From positions 372,001-436,000 of the forward strand of contig NZ_CP111045.1 in NCBI RefSeq assembly GCF_026250525.1: DNA of 64,000 nt, written 5' to 3'. The notes under the pieces were generated by a model. That model was not told the DNA's origin and did not search any database. It was given only the letters and a program-made list of their open reading frames with translations. Positions 36,600 to 46,312 of this stretch are shown here, one piece after another; position 1 is the first letter of the stretch, and the number at the start of each line of letters is the position of its first letter. The stretch is from Chondrinema litorale. Lineage in GTDB: Bacteria > Bacteroidota > Bacteroidia > Cytophagales > Flammeovirgaceae. Made by a program: the position numbers and the translations under genes.

Positions 36600-38990
36600 A
36601 TGTTTAAAAATTACCTTATTACTGCAATTCGTAATCTTACCAGAAATAAATTAATTACCCTGATCAGTATTTTTAGTTTGTCTATCGGAATGTCGATTGG
36701 TTTGTTTCTAATCGCAGTAATAAATTATCAGCAAAACTTTGATACTTTCCATCAAGACTTTGAGCAAATCTATAGAATAACCACCTTGCTAAAAGGAAAC
36801 ACGCAATCTCAACAAATCGCAAGGTCTCCATTTACCCTTTTACCCGCTGCCATCGAAAGCTATCCAGAATGCAAAAAGGGAGTTCGATTGTTTCCACATA
36901 GACAGTTAAACCATATTTCATTGTCTTTTAATGGAAAAGAAGTGAAAGCAAACGGTGTTTTTGCAGATAAAACTTTTTTAGAGATTTTTGACTTTAAAAT
37001 GATTTATGGGGAAAGAGATAAATCATTTTCAAATCCACGTTCAATTGTAATTACTCAAAAAGCTGCGCAAAAATTCTTTGATGATAAAAACCCATTCGGT
37101 AATGTTTTAACTCATAAAGAATTTGGTGATTTTGTAGTCTCAGGGGTGATTGACATCTCAAATGTTAAAACACATATAGATTACGATTTTTATATTTCGA
37201 CTGAAGCGCTACAATCGCTCATAACAGCAAATAAAGTTGAGGAAGACATCAATAACTGGTCAAATTACAGTCAGTGTTACACCTATGTTTTATTGGAGGA
37301 AAATGCTGATCCAGAAGTACTTCAGGGCAAAATATCATCGCTTATTCCATCTGAAACTTTTGAGAATAAAAATATCAGCAGTTCATTTCAATTACAAAAA
37401 ATCACAAACATACTTCCAATAAAGCTCTTATACGACCCATTTATAGGAATCTCAGCAAGCGGAATATTAATGTACTCAATTATTGCCATTGTAATACTGG
37501 TTATTGGTTGTTTCAATTACACCAACTTATCAATTGTAACCTTAATGGAAAGGAACAAAGAAGTGGGTATTAGAAAAACCATGGGAGCAAGATCAAACCA
37601 AATATTTATACAATTCCTAACCGAATCTATATTAATATCGCTCATTTCACTTCTGCTAGGCTCTATTTTAATGTATTACTTGTCGATGCACCCAAAGTTT
37701 TCAAATTTGTTAAAAGACATAGAAGTTAATCTGGAGTTATGTATTTTGTTTTTGTTATTTAGCATTTTAGTAGGCGTATTAGCTGGTTTATTTCCTGCCA
37801 TTATCTTCTCTCAAAAATCTATCAATAATGTATTTAGGTCAAATAATCATACCGGTTCATTGCAAGGTATCAACTTGAGAAAAATGGCTATGGTAAGCCA
37901 ATTTTGCTTTTCGTTGGTATTTATAATTTTGTTGTTTGTAATGCAATTTCAAACTCAATACCTCATTAAAGCCGACTATGGATTTGATAAATCTAATATT
38001 ATCAACCTTAAACTTCAAAATGGAGATTACCATACTATTGCCAGTCAATTAGAAGAACATTCATTAATTGAAAAGGTATCGGCTACTTCTACAAATTTGG
38101 TTTCTATGGGGCAAAACGATCTAATTAAACACATCGACCAAAATAAACCGATTGGCTTTTTGAGCTATTTTGTAGATCACAATTTCATAGAAAATATGGG
38201 ATTAGATTTAATAGCTGGACAAAACTTTCCTACAGAAGCATCTGAGCAAAATGAAGAATATATTATAGTAAATGAGAAGACTCTCAAAACTTTAAATATA
38301 GGCCCAACCATTGAGGCTATTGGGAAAACACTTACTATAAACGATACATTAAAACTACAAATAACAGGAGTATTAAAAGACTTCAATTATTTGTCGTTAA
38401 AACATCCTATTGGGCAAATGGGGCTCCGATATTCACCAAAAAACTTTAAGTTTTTAAACATTAAATATCGAAATAATAATAATAAAGCTGATGAACTTGA
38501 AGCATATATTGAGTATATCTGGAACAAAAACAGAAAGCTTGAAAAACAAAAAGTTGAATATAGTTTTTACGAAGATGAACTAGAAGAGAATCTCTCCTAT
38601 CCTGAAGACTTGTCAATTATCAGGATATTTTCTATTGCTGCAATGTTTATCTCTTGCATAGGATTGCTGGGGCTTGTTTTGTATAGTTCAAATGCCAGAG
38701 TAAAAGAAATTGGCATTAGAAAAACCTTTGGTGCAAATACTACTGGGCTTGTGCTGCTGCTATCTAAAGAGTTTATTTATCTGCTTTTATTAGCCGGATT
38801 AATTGCGTTGCCCATTGGTTATTTTTTAGGCAATCTAATCCTTACGGAATTTACCTATAAAATTACAATTGGCGCTAGTATACTGCTTTTTAGCTTTTTA
38901 ACCATGTTTAGTTTGGGCATCTTCACCATTCTTTCTCAAACTATAAGAACTGCACTATCAAATCCTGTAGACTCATTGCGGAATGAGTAA
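36600..38990 (+). CDS. FtsX/MacB-family ABC transporter permease
   Basis: A 796-residue inner-membrane protein with the eight-segment double layout: TM1 near 20-42, a long MacB-like periplasmic domain (about 45-275), TM2-4 (about 280-400), a hinge TM near 430, a second periplasmic domain (about 450-665) and TM6-8 (about 675-790). It has KEVGIRKTMGARSNQIF and KEIGIRKTFGANTTGL, the paired cytoplasmic loops of this family. No ATPase gene lies beside it, so the ATPase must come from elsewhere. Its role could be export or envelope mechanotransmission. It is probably controlled by the LytS/LytTR pair upstream. Confidence 0.9.
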   Translation: MFKNYLITAIRNLTRNKLITLISIFSLSIGMSIGLFLIAVINYQQNFDTFHQDFEQIYRITTLLKGNTQSQQIARSPFTLLPAAIESYPECKKGVRLFPHRQLNHISLSFNGKEVKANGVFADKTFLEIFDFKMIYGERDKSFSNPRSIVITQKAAQKFFDDKNPFGNVLTHKEFGDFVVSGVIDISNVKTHIDYDFYISTEALQSLITANKVEEDINNWSNYSQCYTYVLLEENADPEVLQGKISSLIPSETFENKNISSSFQLQKITNILPIKLLYDPFIGISASGILMYSIIAIVILVIGCFNYTNLSIVTLMERNKEVGIRKTMGARSNQIFIQFLTESILISLISLLLGSILMYYLSMHPKFSNLLKDIEVNLELCILFLLFSILVGVLAGLFPAIIFSQKSINNVFRSNNHTGSLQGINLRKMAMVSQFCFSLVFIILLFVMQFQTQYLIKADYGFDKSNIINLKLQNGDYHTIASQLEEHSLIEKVSATSTNLVSMGQNDLIKHIDQNKPIGFLSYFVDHNFIENMGLDLIAGQNFPTEASEQNEEYIIVNEKTLKTLNIGPTIEAIGKTLTINDTLKLQITGVLKDFNYLSLKHPIGQMGLRYSPKNFKFLNIKYRNNNNKADELEAYIEYIWNKNRKLEKQKVEYSFYEDELEENLSYPEDLSIIRIFSIAAMFISCIGLLGLVLYSSNARVKEIGIRKTFGANTTGLVLLLSKEFIYLLLLAGLIALPIGYFLGNLILTEFTYKITIGASILLFSFLTMFSLGIFTILSQTIRTALSNPVDSLRNE

Positions 38991-39004
38991 AAACCAAAGT
39001 AAAT

Positions 39005-41050
39005 ATGAAAAAATTAATAGGCTTTTTATTCTTATTACACCTGTATATAGGAGTCGTCTTTGGGCAATCGAATTTAATTATATCTCCTAAAAATCCTCAA
39101 CCGGAACAAGAAGTAACATTTTCTTATACACCAACTGGCACACCGCTAGATAGCTCTTTGGTAATTTCTGCGACAGTTAATTTGTTTGAAAAAACAGGAA
39201 GATTTAGAAAGCCTATTGATCTAATCTTAAAGTACGAGGGAGATCAATGGATAGGAAAATTTAAAATCAATTATGGTTGTGTATCTTATTTAATAATTTT
39301 CAAAGATGAGAATGACTTACACGATAATTACGATGGTCATGGTTATCGCTATATATTGAAAGATAATGATGGTGAAGAATTAATTGGAGGAAAAGCTGCC
39401 ATTGCTAAATATTGTTTTATCAACACTAATTATGTTCCCTATGTTTTTGAACCTTGGTTAGCATCATGTAACCCAGACCTTGAAAGAGGCAGGAAAATGC
39501 TAGAAGAAGAATTTACTAAAAATGAAGAACTTACGGCTTATTATATCAGCACATATTCCAACTCAATTAATCTTGGTAATCCGGAAGAAAAAAATGCGCT
39601 TCTTGAAAAAACTGATTGGTTATTTGAACAAAGAGAACTATTAGATAGCCGTTCACTTAGGGATTTGAGTGGCATATATATGGATATAGGAGATAATGAA
39701 AAACTATTGGCTTGTCGAAAAACAAATATGAAAATACATCCCAACTCAAATTGGGCATTTCAAGTTGGCTCTATTCATTTACAAAGAAAAATTCTAGAAG
39801 CTTCTACCTTAAATGAGAAACTTCATGCATATAAAAAATTAGAAAAATACTTTGATAAAGGCCTAAAAGAAAAAATTGATTCCTCTCCCCAAACATTAGA
39901 AAGAACATTAAGTATGGATAATATTTTTCAAGATTATCCTCTTTCATTAACATGGATAAATAAATACACCTATGCTGAATTGGAAAAATCAGTTAGGTTA
40001 ATGGGGCTTTTAACACTTTTTATAGAAGAAGGATCTTTAGCAAAATGGCTTAAGATGGTAGAGGAAATAGATGATGAATGGTACAAGTTAAGAGTATATG
40101 AATATTACGCAAAACACCAAGTCAAAGAATCTAAAAATAATGTAGAAGACACGCTTTCATTAGCTTTAATCACTAAAGCTATTAAATTATCTACTAACAA
40201 ATTGGACTCACCTCGCGATTTTCGAGAATTAATGTTTAGTGATCTTTCAGATAATGATATTCGTAGAAAAAGAGAAATTGATGTAGCTGAGTATTGGATG
40301 ACAAAAGCGCAATTGCTGCTTAAAATTGGAAAAGAACAAGAAGCAATATTTGCCTGCAATAAAGCAATAGAATATGGTAAATTTGCCAATACTATTTATA
40401 ATTTAAATAATAGAATTGTTGATTTCCTTTTAATTATTGGAGACGAAAAAGCGGCCAAAGAGGTAGCTAAATTAACCATAGAGAAAGGTACGGCAACAGA
40501 TATGATAAAAAAACTTTTAAATGAAGAAGATGCACCTCAGATAGACTCATTAGAAGCTGGGCTAGTTAAAAACAAAAAAGAATATTTGGAAGGATTAATG
40601 ATGAATACACCTGCACAATCCTTTGAACTTAAAAACCTTAAAGGAGAAAAAATATCTCTTGAAGATTTAAAAAATAAAGTTGTTGTACTTGATTTTTGGG
40701 CAACTTGGTGTGCTCCGTGTCTTATGACTTTTCCAGCTTACAAAGAACTTATAGAAAAATATAAAACAGAGCCAGATGTTGAGTTTTTATTTATCTGTTT
40801 AGACAAAGGCAAAAATGAAAAAGAAATTAGTCAGTTTCTCCAAAAAAGAGGATTTGCTTTTAATGTAATGCTTGATGAAAAAGGCGAATCAGCTAAAACT
40901 TATAAAGTTGGTTCACTTCCCACCAAGTTTGTAATTTCTCCAGAAGGCAAAATAAATTTTAGAAATTCAGGAGGAAATGGTGATAAAGATCAAATTATTG
41001 AAGAACTTTCTCTCATGATCGAAATTGCTAAAAAAAGCAGCACTTATTAG
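39005..41050 (+). CDS. TlpA-like thioredoxin-fold protein with large N-terminal region
   Basis: A 681-residue exported protein. Signal peptide about 1-20 (FLFLLHLYIGVVFGQ). A beta-rich part at about 22-140 is followed by a helical, TPR-like middle (about 160-520), then a redoxin domain (about 535-675) with active site W-C569-A-P-C572 and the FELKNLKGEKISLEDLKNK lead-in of TlpA/ResA proteins. It likely reduces or oxidises disulfides in the periplasm. It starts 15 bases after the permease, so it may act on that system (inferred). The long N-terminal part is atypical for TlpA and is the piece most worth a domain search. Confidence 0.87.
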   Translation: MKKLIGFLFLLHLYIGVVFGQSNLIISPKNPQPEQEVTFSYTPTGTPLDSSLVISATVNLFEKTGRFRKPIDLILKYEGDQWIGKFKINYGCVSYLIIFKDENDLHDNYDGHGYRYILKDNDGEELIGGKAAIAKYCFINTNYVPYVFEPWLASCNPDLERGRKMLEEEFTKNEELTAYYISTYSNSINLGNPEEKNALLEKTDWLFEQRELLDSRSLRDLSGIYMDIGDNEKLLACRKTNMKIHPNSNWAFQVGSIHLQRKILEASTLNEKLHAYKKLEKYFDKGLKEKIDSSPQTLERTLSMDNIFQDYPLSLTWINKYTYAELEKSVRLMGLLTLFIEEGSLAKWLKMVEEIDDEWYKLRVYEYYAKHQVKESKNNVEDTLSLALITKAIKLSTNKLDSPRDFRELMFSDLSDNDIRRKREIDVAEYWMTKAQLLLKIGKEQEAIFACNKAIEYGKFANTIYNLNNRIVDFLLIIGDEKAAKEVAKLTIEKGTATDMIKKLLNEEDAPQIDSLEAGLVKNKKEYLEGLMMNTPAQSFELKNLKGEKISLEDLKNKVVVLDFWATWCAPCLMTFPAYKELIEKYKTEPDVEFLFICLDKGKNEKEISQFLQKRGFAFNVMLDEKGESAKTYKVGSLPTKFVISPEGKINFRNSGGNGDKDQIIEELSLMIEIAKKSSTY

Positions 41051-41056
41051 ACATTC

Positions 41057-41839
41057 ATGAACAAAATCATATTCCTATTTTTCATAAGCATAACACTTCA
41101 TTTAACCACTTTTGCACAAAGTAAATCAGATACTACATATATTACTTCATACATTAAAGTGGCAATGGGTTATGATAATGAATATTACAACTTAGAAGAT
41201 TTAGTGCAGCCTATCTCATATGATTATCATTGTTTTAGTAATGTTCCAGATTATTATGGTAGAACTCCAAAAGAAGGCATTCTCAAATTAATAAATGTTC
41301 AAGATAGCATTTGGAGTTTAGAAGCTATAGTAATTGAAGAATGCATTAATATTAAAAACTTTTTCCCAAAATTAGAAAAACATAATGATACACTGAATAT
41401 CAATTGGTTACCAATTGATGATATGATGAGAACTGAAATACAATATGGAGATACAATTTTGTTAGTAGAAGAAATGCCATCATATTTAATTGAAGAATGT
41501 TATTGTGCTTATTTCTCCAAATTAGAATTTTATGCAGATAATTTGTCTGCTGTGGTTATCAATGGCAAGAACCTGAATAAAACAAATAATATTTTTGAAA
41601 CTTATGAAATTCAATACTTTCTCCATAAAGGCGATACAATTGGTTATATAGACACGTATGGTCGAATTCAAGGAACTAGGTTTGTTAGACAAACTAAAAC
41701 AGGTTACCTAACACGCGATGTTTATAAAAATAGCTTTCTTGAAAGATTAGAAATTTATAACTCTGATGGCAAATTGTTATTTACAGAAAAAGATTTTAGT
41801 GCTTTTGATGCCAGATTAAAAGAGTTAGAAGAACAGTAA
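41057..41839 (+). CDS. Secreted hypothetical protein
   Basis: A 260-residue protein with a clear signal peptide (IIFLFFISITLHLTTFAQ). The mature part is beta-rich and polar, with Cys pairs (EECYCAYF; IEECINIKNFF) and no known motif. It starts 6 bases after the TlpA-like gene stop, so it is co-transcribed and might be a disulfide-bearing client. No family recognised. Confidence 0.75.
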   Translation: MNKIIFLFFISITLHLTTFAQSKSDTTYITSYIKVAMGYDNEYYNLEDLVQPISYDYHCFSNVPDYYGRTPKEGILKLINVQDSIWSLEAIVIEECINIKNFFPKLEKHNDTLNINWLPIDDMMRTEIQYGDTILLVEEMPSYLIEECYCAYFSKLEFYADNLSAVVINGKNLNKTNNIFETYEIQYFLHKGDTIGYIDTYGRIQGTRFVRQTKTGYLTRDVYKNSFLERLEIYNSDGKLLFTEKDFSAFDARLKELEEQ

Positions 41840-41873
41840 CATCAACTGCAAACACAAAACAGAATTAAGATAA

Positions 41874-42311
41874 TACTTATACAATCCATCCACCACCATT
41901 CAGCATCAATTAAACATTATTTATTCTCCAAATAACAACCTACAATGGTATTTAAAATCAGGCATGGGTTTTCATTTTAATGATACAAGAGTAGTAATAA
42001 CCTAATGATTAATGCAGCACCCATCTGGTTTAAGTGCGGGATTACGCTATCGCTATTTGCACGATAGACCTGCTAATGAAGATAATTCTGTAACCGCTGA
42101 GGGATATTTTATTACCGATGCGAATGTAGGTTACAAATGGAAGAACTTGAGTTTAAATATGGTGGTCGAAAACATATTTAACACCGAATGTGACGAAACC
42201 CAATTCTACACAACCAGTCAATTGCTAGGTGAAACTTCTTCAGTTTCTGAGATACATTATATACTTGGTAGCCCCATAAACTTTAGAATTAAAGCGGCTA
42301 TTTCATTCTAA
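41874..42311 (+). pseudogene. Decayed C-terminal end of a TonB-dependent receptor
   Basis: One reading frame holds two barrel fragments. The first (41883-42002) reads like barrel strands: LQWYLKSGMGFHFNDTRVVIT. Two stop codons in a row follow at 42003-42008. The second (42012-42311) continues in the same frame with GLSAGLRYRYLHDRPAN, ITDANVGYKWKNLSL, VENIFNTECDETQF and a final INFRIKAAISF, the normal C-terminal strand of TonB-dependent receptors. A stretch between the two pieces seems deleted, as usually more barrel separates NDTR from the HPSG block. The first two thirds of the receptor are absent. It lies next to the DUF3500/HupE genes and may once have been their outer-membrane partner (inferred). 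Confidence 0.8.
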
Positions 42312-42653
42312 AAATTAAACAATGTAGCTATTCACCGATACATTTTATGAGTTTATCGGTACAAAGTACACTTGGATTGCGCGTGCCCGTAATTTTATGA
42401 TAGAATAGAAGCATTCTACAATAGGAAAAATAACCAACAGCGCTTCAGTTTTCACCTAATTGCTGCGCTTCTCACAAACTTTATAGGAAACTTTAAAAAG
42501 GACATTTAACATAAAACTAAGCTTACAATAAAAATCTCTTTACCAAATTAAAACTCTTTTGGGATTCATATTAAAAGTTATGTTACAAGTTAGATATTCT
42601 TATGACTATCAATTTATCTTATTCACTAATGTACATCAACTATAATATTAACT
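42312..42653. other. Intergenic stretch of 342 bases
   Basis: No gene is convincing. A hairpin with 7-base arms (ACCGATA, TATCGGT) lies at about 42334-42357, after the receptor remnant. The rest is AT-rich and should hold the promoter of the first DUF3500 gene; I could not fix its boxes. Confidence 0.4.
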
Positions 42654-43763
42654 ATGAATTTTTTAAAGCCAATAATCGCATGCTTCTTAGCAATTACATT
42701 GCTTGTTGGATGTAGCAGCGAAAGCGATTCTGTAGACCCTGATACGAATTCAAGTTCTACATCCGACTCAGAATCAGATGCTACTTACAACCCAGATCCT
42801 ATAGAAGTTGAAGCCTGTACCTCTACAAGTGGCATTGATAAAATTATTTGCTTAGCAGATGCTTTTAAAGCATTACTTAGCGACTCACAATTAGCCACTG
42901 TACAAAGAGATTACACAGTAACTGAAGCAAAGAAATGGTCTAACCTGCCAAATGCAGAAAGAGTTGGGCTTACTTTTGGAGAAATGACAACCACACAAAT
43001 ACAGTATGCTAAAGCAGTATTAGTGGAAATATTAAGTGCAACAGACAACGAAGGTTGGGATGAAGTACAAAAGCACTTAGATGCAGATGAATATCTTGGC
43101 GAAAATGGAGGTGGTTCTGCTTATGGTGCTGCAAACTTTTATTTTGCTTTTCTTGGAACACCAGCAGAAACTGGCACTTTCGAAATTCAATTTGGCGGAC
43201 ACCATTTAGTAGTTTCTAATACCTATACAGACGGTGTATTGGTTGGAGCAACTCCTTCTTTTAGAGGTATCGAACCATTTGCAGAGTTCACTTGGAATGG
43301 AGAAACTAGCCAAGTACAAGAACAAGAGAGAAGCGCATTTTCTGCAATTCTCGAATCATTTTCATCAGATGAATTAGCCACAGCAGAATTAAGCTCATCT
43401 TATGGAGACATTATAGCAGGCCCACAAGAAGATGATAATTTTCCAGCAACTGCATCTGGTATTAGTTGCAGTGAATTAACTACTGCTCAAAGAACATTGG
43501 TTTTAGATGCCATTGCTACTTATGTTGAAGATATTGCAGAAGATGATGCAGATGCGATAATGATTGAATATACCAATGAATTAGACGATACATATATCGC
43601 CTATTCTGGAACCACAAGCTTAGAAACTCGCAACGATTACATTCGAATAGATGGGCCATCTGTCTGGATAGAGTATTCAGTTCAAAATGGAGTAATCTTA
43701 CAACCTACTCACCCACATGCCATCTGGAGAGATAAAGATGGCGATTACGGAGGAAATAATTAA
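42654..43763 (+). CDS. DUF3500 lipoprotein
   Basis: A 369-residue protein with lipoprotein signal (FLAITLLVGC, Cys20), an acidic Ser-rich linker (about 21-50) and a DUF3500 domain (about 55-369). Blocks kept in its neighbour paralogue include AKKWSNLPNAERVGLTFG, FLGTPAETGTFEIQFGGHH, GATPSFRGIEP, AGPQEDDNFP, RIDGPSVWIEY and the terminal HPH-x2-WRD. The paired His motifs (GGHH and HPH) could bind a metal or cofactor; no reaction is known to me for the family. It is one of four closely placed plus-strand genes ending in a HupE-like protein. Confidence 0.87.
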   Translation: MNFLKPIIACFLAITLLVGCSSESDSVDPDTNSSSTSDSESDATYNPDPIEVEACTSTSGIDKIICLADAFKALLSDSQLATVQRDYTVTEAKKWSNLPNAERVGLTFGEMTTTQIQYAKAVLVEILSATDNEGWDEVQKHLDADEYLGENGGGSAYGAANFYFAFLGTPAETGTFEIQFGGHHLVVSNTYTDGVLVGATPSFRGIEPFAEFTWNGETSQVQEQERSAFSAILESFSSDELATAELSSSYGDIIAGPQEDDNFPATASGISCSELTTAQRTLVLDAIATYVEDIAEDDADAIMIEYTNELDDTYIAYSGTTSLETRNDYIRIDGPSVWIEYSVQNGVILQPTHPHAIWRDKDGDYGGNN

Positions 43764-43785
43764 TCTGATTCTGTATAAATAAAAT

Positions 43786-43843
43786 TGCTGTTTGAGTTAG
43801 GAGTTTTAAAATGGTCATAACTCAAAACTTCCCTCAAACAGCA
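43786..43843 (+). other. Long stem-loop between the two DUF3500 genes
   Basis: Perfect 11-base arms TGCTGTTTGAG (43786-43796) and CTCAAACAGCA (43833-43843) enclose 36 bases, which themselves hold an inner near-match stem (GGAGTTTT with AAAACTTCC). There is no T run after it. It is probably an mRNA-stabilising or attenuating structure. Confidence 0.55.
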
Positions 43844-43883
43844 TAATGTAACCACAATAAATAACAATTCACATCACATAAAA

Positions 43884-45578
43884 ATGAAAAGAATATTCAA
43901 TGCATTTTTGGCAACTTTATTTACTATGCTTATAGTAGTAAGTGCCTGCGAAGAAGATGATGAAGTTGTAACTGAAGAAGTATCAATCACATCGTTAAAC
44001 TGTAGCTCTGCTACTTTTTCTGCCACTGCAACAGATGGAGAAGTTTATTCAGCAACTGCATCTGTCCCATATACTGGAGGTAATGAAGGAACTTACAGTG
44101 CTGGTAGCACAATTGCATCTACAGGCGTAGAAGGATTAAGCGCCATACTTGTTGCAGGAACGTTAGCAGATGGAGCCGGAAGTTTTACTTATACCATCAC
44201 AGGTACACCAGAAGATGCTGGAACAGCATCATTTGCCATTACTTTTGGTGATCAATCTTGTACGCTTACATTAACTGTAGAAGAATCAACAGAAGATGAG
44301 GAGGAAGAAGATACAACAGCAACAATCACTTCATTAGATTGCAGTTCAGCTGCATTCTCTACAACAGCTACTAGCGGAGTAGAATACACTGCTACGCTCA
44401 CAGTGCCTTATAGTGGCGGCAACGGTTTAACCTACGAAGCTACCGATACTGTTGAATCTACCGGTGTGGAAGGTTTAACGGCTAATTTGGAAGCAGGAAC
44501 ATTAGCCGACGGTTCTGGCAGTATTACTTATAACATTACTGGTACACCAGTAAGCTCAGGTACAGCTACATTTGAAATTTCATTCTTAGAGCAAACTTGT
44601 ACTGCAGAATTAACTGTGAGTGCAGTTTATTCTGCAGATTGCAGTAGTCTATCTGGCATTGAAAAGATTGTTTGTATGGCTGATGAATTTAAAGCTTTAT
44701 TGAGTTCTTCTCAACTTTCAACCGTGCAAAGGTCATATTCAATTACCGAAGCCAAAAAATGGTCTAACCTACCAAATGCCGAAAGGGTCGGACTTACTTT
44801 TGGAGATATGACAGACGAACAGGTTGAATCTGCAAAAGCTTTATTGGCAGAAGTATCTGGAACAACAGAAAACGAAGGCTGGGATGAATTACAGCAAATG
44901 TTATATGCAGATGATTATTTGCAAGAAAACGGCGGTGGTTCTGCTTATGGAGAAGACAACTATTATCTAGCCTTTTTAGGAACACCAGCAGAAACAGGTA
45001 CTTTCGAAATTCAGTTTGGTGGTCACCATATGGCTTTTGCAAATACTTACATCGATGGTGAATTAGTGGGTGCTACACCGTCTTTTAGAGGTATCGAACC
45101 TTATTTTGCTTTCTCTTGGGAAGGAGATACATATCAGCCACTTATAGAAGAGAAAAATGCGCTTACTGCCATGTTAGAAGGCTTAAGCACAAGTGAATTA
45201 GCTTCAGCAAAATTGAGTTCTACTTTTGGTGATGTAATTGCAGGCCCTCAAGAAGATGATAACTTCCCATCTACTTCTTCTGGAATTGTATGTAGCGAAT
45301 TAACGAGTGAGCAACAAGAGCTAGTTTTAGCAGCTATAAAAACTTATGTAGATGACGTGGCTAGTTCAGAGGATATTATGACAAAATATACCAACGAACT
45401 AGATGAGACTTACATTTCTTATTCTGGAACTACCGATCTCACTACAAGAAATGATTATGTAAGAATAGACGGGCCATCTGTTTGGATTGAGTACTCTTGC
45501 CAAAATGGAGTAATCTTATCTGGCACACACCCACACTCAGTTTGGAGAGATAAATTAACCGACTATGGAGGAAACTAA
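43884..45578 (+). CDS. DUF3500 lipoprotein with two N-terminal Ig-like repeats
   Basis: A 564-residue paralogue of the preceding protein. Lipoprotein signal to Cys22 (LIVVSAC). Two tandem 98-residue beta-rich repeats follow (residues 35-132 and 148-245), joined by an acidic linker; each has a Cys near its start and its end, probably a disulfide. The DUF3500 domain is at about 252-564 with the same GGHH, RIDGPSVWIEY and HPHSVWRD blocks. The added repeats lift the domain from the membrane or bind a partner. It is followed by a strong terminator. Confidence 0.88.
   Translation: MKRIFNAFLATLFTMLIVVSACEEDDEVVTEEVSITSLNCSSATFSATATDGEVYSATASVPYTGGNEGTYSAGSTIASTGVEGLSAILVAGTLADGAGSFTYTITGTPEDAGTASFAITFGDQSCTLTLTVEESTEDEEEEDTTATITSLDCSSAAFSTTATSGVEYTATLTVPYSGGNGLTYEATDTVESTGVEGLTANLEAGTLADGSGSITYNITGTPVSSGTATFEISFLEQTCTAELTVSAVYSADCSSLSGIEKIVCMADEFKALLSSSQLSTVQRSYSITEAKKWSNLPNAERVGLTFGDMTDEQVESAKALLAEVSGTTENEGWDELQQMLYADDYLQENGGGSAYGEDNYYLAFLGTPAETGTFEIQFGGHHMAFANTYIDGELVGATPSFRGIEPYFAFSWEGDTYQPLIEEKNALTAMLEGLSTSELASAKLSSTFGDVIAGPQEDDNFPSTSSGIVCSELTSEQQELVLAAIKTYVDDVASSEDIMTKYTNELDETYISYSGTTDLTTRNDYVRIDGPSVWIEYSCQNGVILSGTHPHSVWRDKLTDYGGN
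43986..44279 (+). repeat. Coding repeat 1 (98-residue Ig-like unit)
   Basis: Encodes residues 35-132 of the second DUF3500 protein. It starts ITSLNCSSATFSATAT and ends DQSCTLTLTV. The unit is repeated at 44325-44618. Confidence 0.8.
44325..44618 (+). repeat. Coding repeat 2 (98-residue Ig-like unit)
   Basis: Encodes residues 148-245. It starts ITSLDCSSAAFSTTAT and ends EQTCTAELTV. Same length as repeat 1, with no gap and a kept STGVEGL and AGTLADG core, so it is an internal duplication. Confidence 0.8.
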
Positions 45579-45607
45579 ATCCAATTAATCTTAGAAACTA
45601 TAGACAT

Positions 45608-45638
45608 AACCTGCTTCGATTAAACGAAGCAGGTTTTT
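45608..45638 (+). terminator. Rho-independent terminator after second DUF3500 gene
   Basis: An 11-base perfect stem AACCTGCTTCG / CGAAGCAGGTT with a 6-base loop, followed by a T run. A textbook terminator. Confidence 0.85.
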
Positions 45639-45730
45639 ATAAGAAATTATTAATCGGAAAAGTTGAATCTCTAATTTGCTAATACTTTTTGGACTAAAAA
45701 ATCCCTTTTTTATAACCAAATTTTAATATC

Positions 45731-46276
45731 ATGAAAAAAAGCTGGATAACCATCTTATCAGTTAATTATGTGGTTTTGATGCTTGTGGGCATTTTCGTAG
45801 CGTGTTCAGATGATTCTGATACACTTGAGACTTCTGGTTCGGTGAGTAGTATAACCTCTACAGGAACTGGAGATGTAATAACCAATCTACAAGCCAATGG
45901 TACAGGTGGTGGGGCTGCTTTCGATGGGAAAGTGAATACAACATCAGACCTAGATGACTTGGTAGACACTGCTTGGGGAGAAGGTAGTTTGGGTTTACAT
46001 CGTGGCCATGCTCCTATAGAAAATGTACTTATCGCTTTTCTTGGCATCTCTCATAACAACATGCATACGTTTATGGAAAACTATGGCTATAACTTGGCTA
46101 TGGTTTGTGAAAACTACGATTTCGATCCTGAAAATTTAATAGAATCACTCACTAATAGTTTTGTTCCATTTATTGAAGAAGGAGTTGAAAATGGAGTGAT
46201 AAGCAGCGATGAAGTTGAATATTGGACTGAGCAAGTTAGAGAAGAATTTAGCAATAGAGTTTATTGGGAAGGATAA
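45731..46276 (+). CDS. Small hypothetical lipoprotein
   Basis: A 181-residue lipoprotein (signal LMLVGIFVAC, Cys25). A Ser/Thr/Gly-rich linker runs to about residue 70. The C-terminal part has LGLHRGHAPIENVLIAFLGISHNNMHTFMENYGYN: four His within about 25 residues (HRGH, SHNNMH), which suggests metal binding. No family recognised. It lies between the DUF3500 and HupE-like genes and has its own terminator on each side, so it may be transcribed alone. Confidence 0.75.
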   Translation: MKKSWITILSVNYVVLMLVGIFVACSDDSDTLETSGSVSSITSTGTGDVITNLQANGTGGGAAFDGKVNTTSDLDDLVDTAWGEGSLGLHRGHAPIENVLIAFLGISHNNMHTFMENYGYNLAMVCENYDFDPENLIESLTNSFVPFIEEGVENGVISSDEVEYWTEQVREEFSNRVYWEG

Positions 46277-46312
46277 AAATTACAACAATCAACATTGCTA
46301 GAATGTGAGTTT

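Noticed and set aside
43884..45578. Thought that the repeat-rich DUF3500 gene might be an assembly duplication of the preceding gene
   Set aside because: The two paralogues differ at many positions and one has two added repeats, so both are real.
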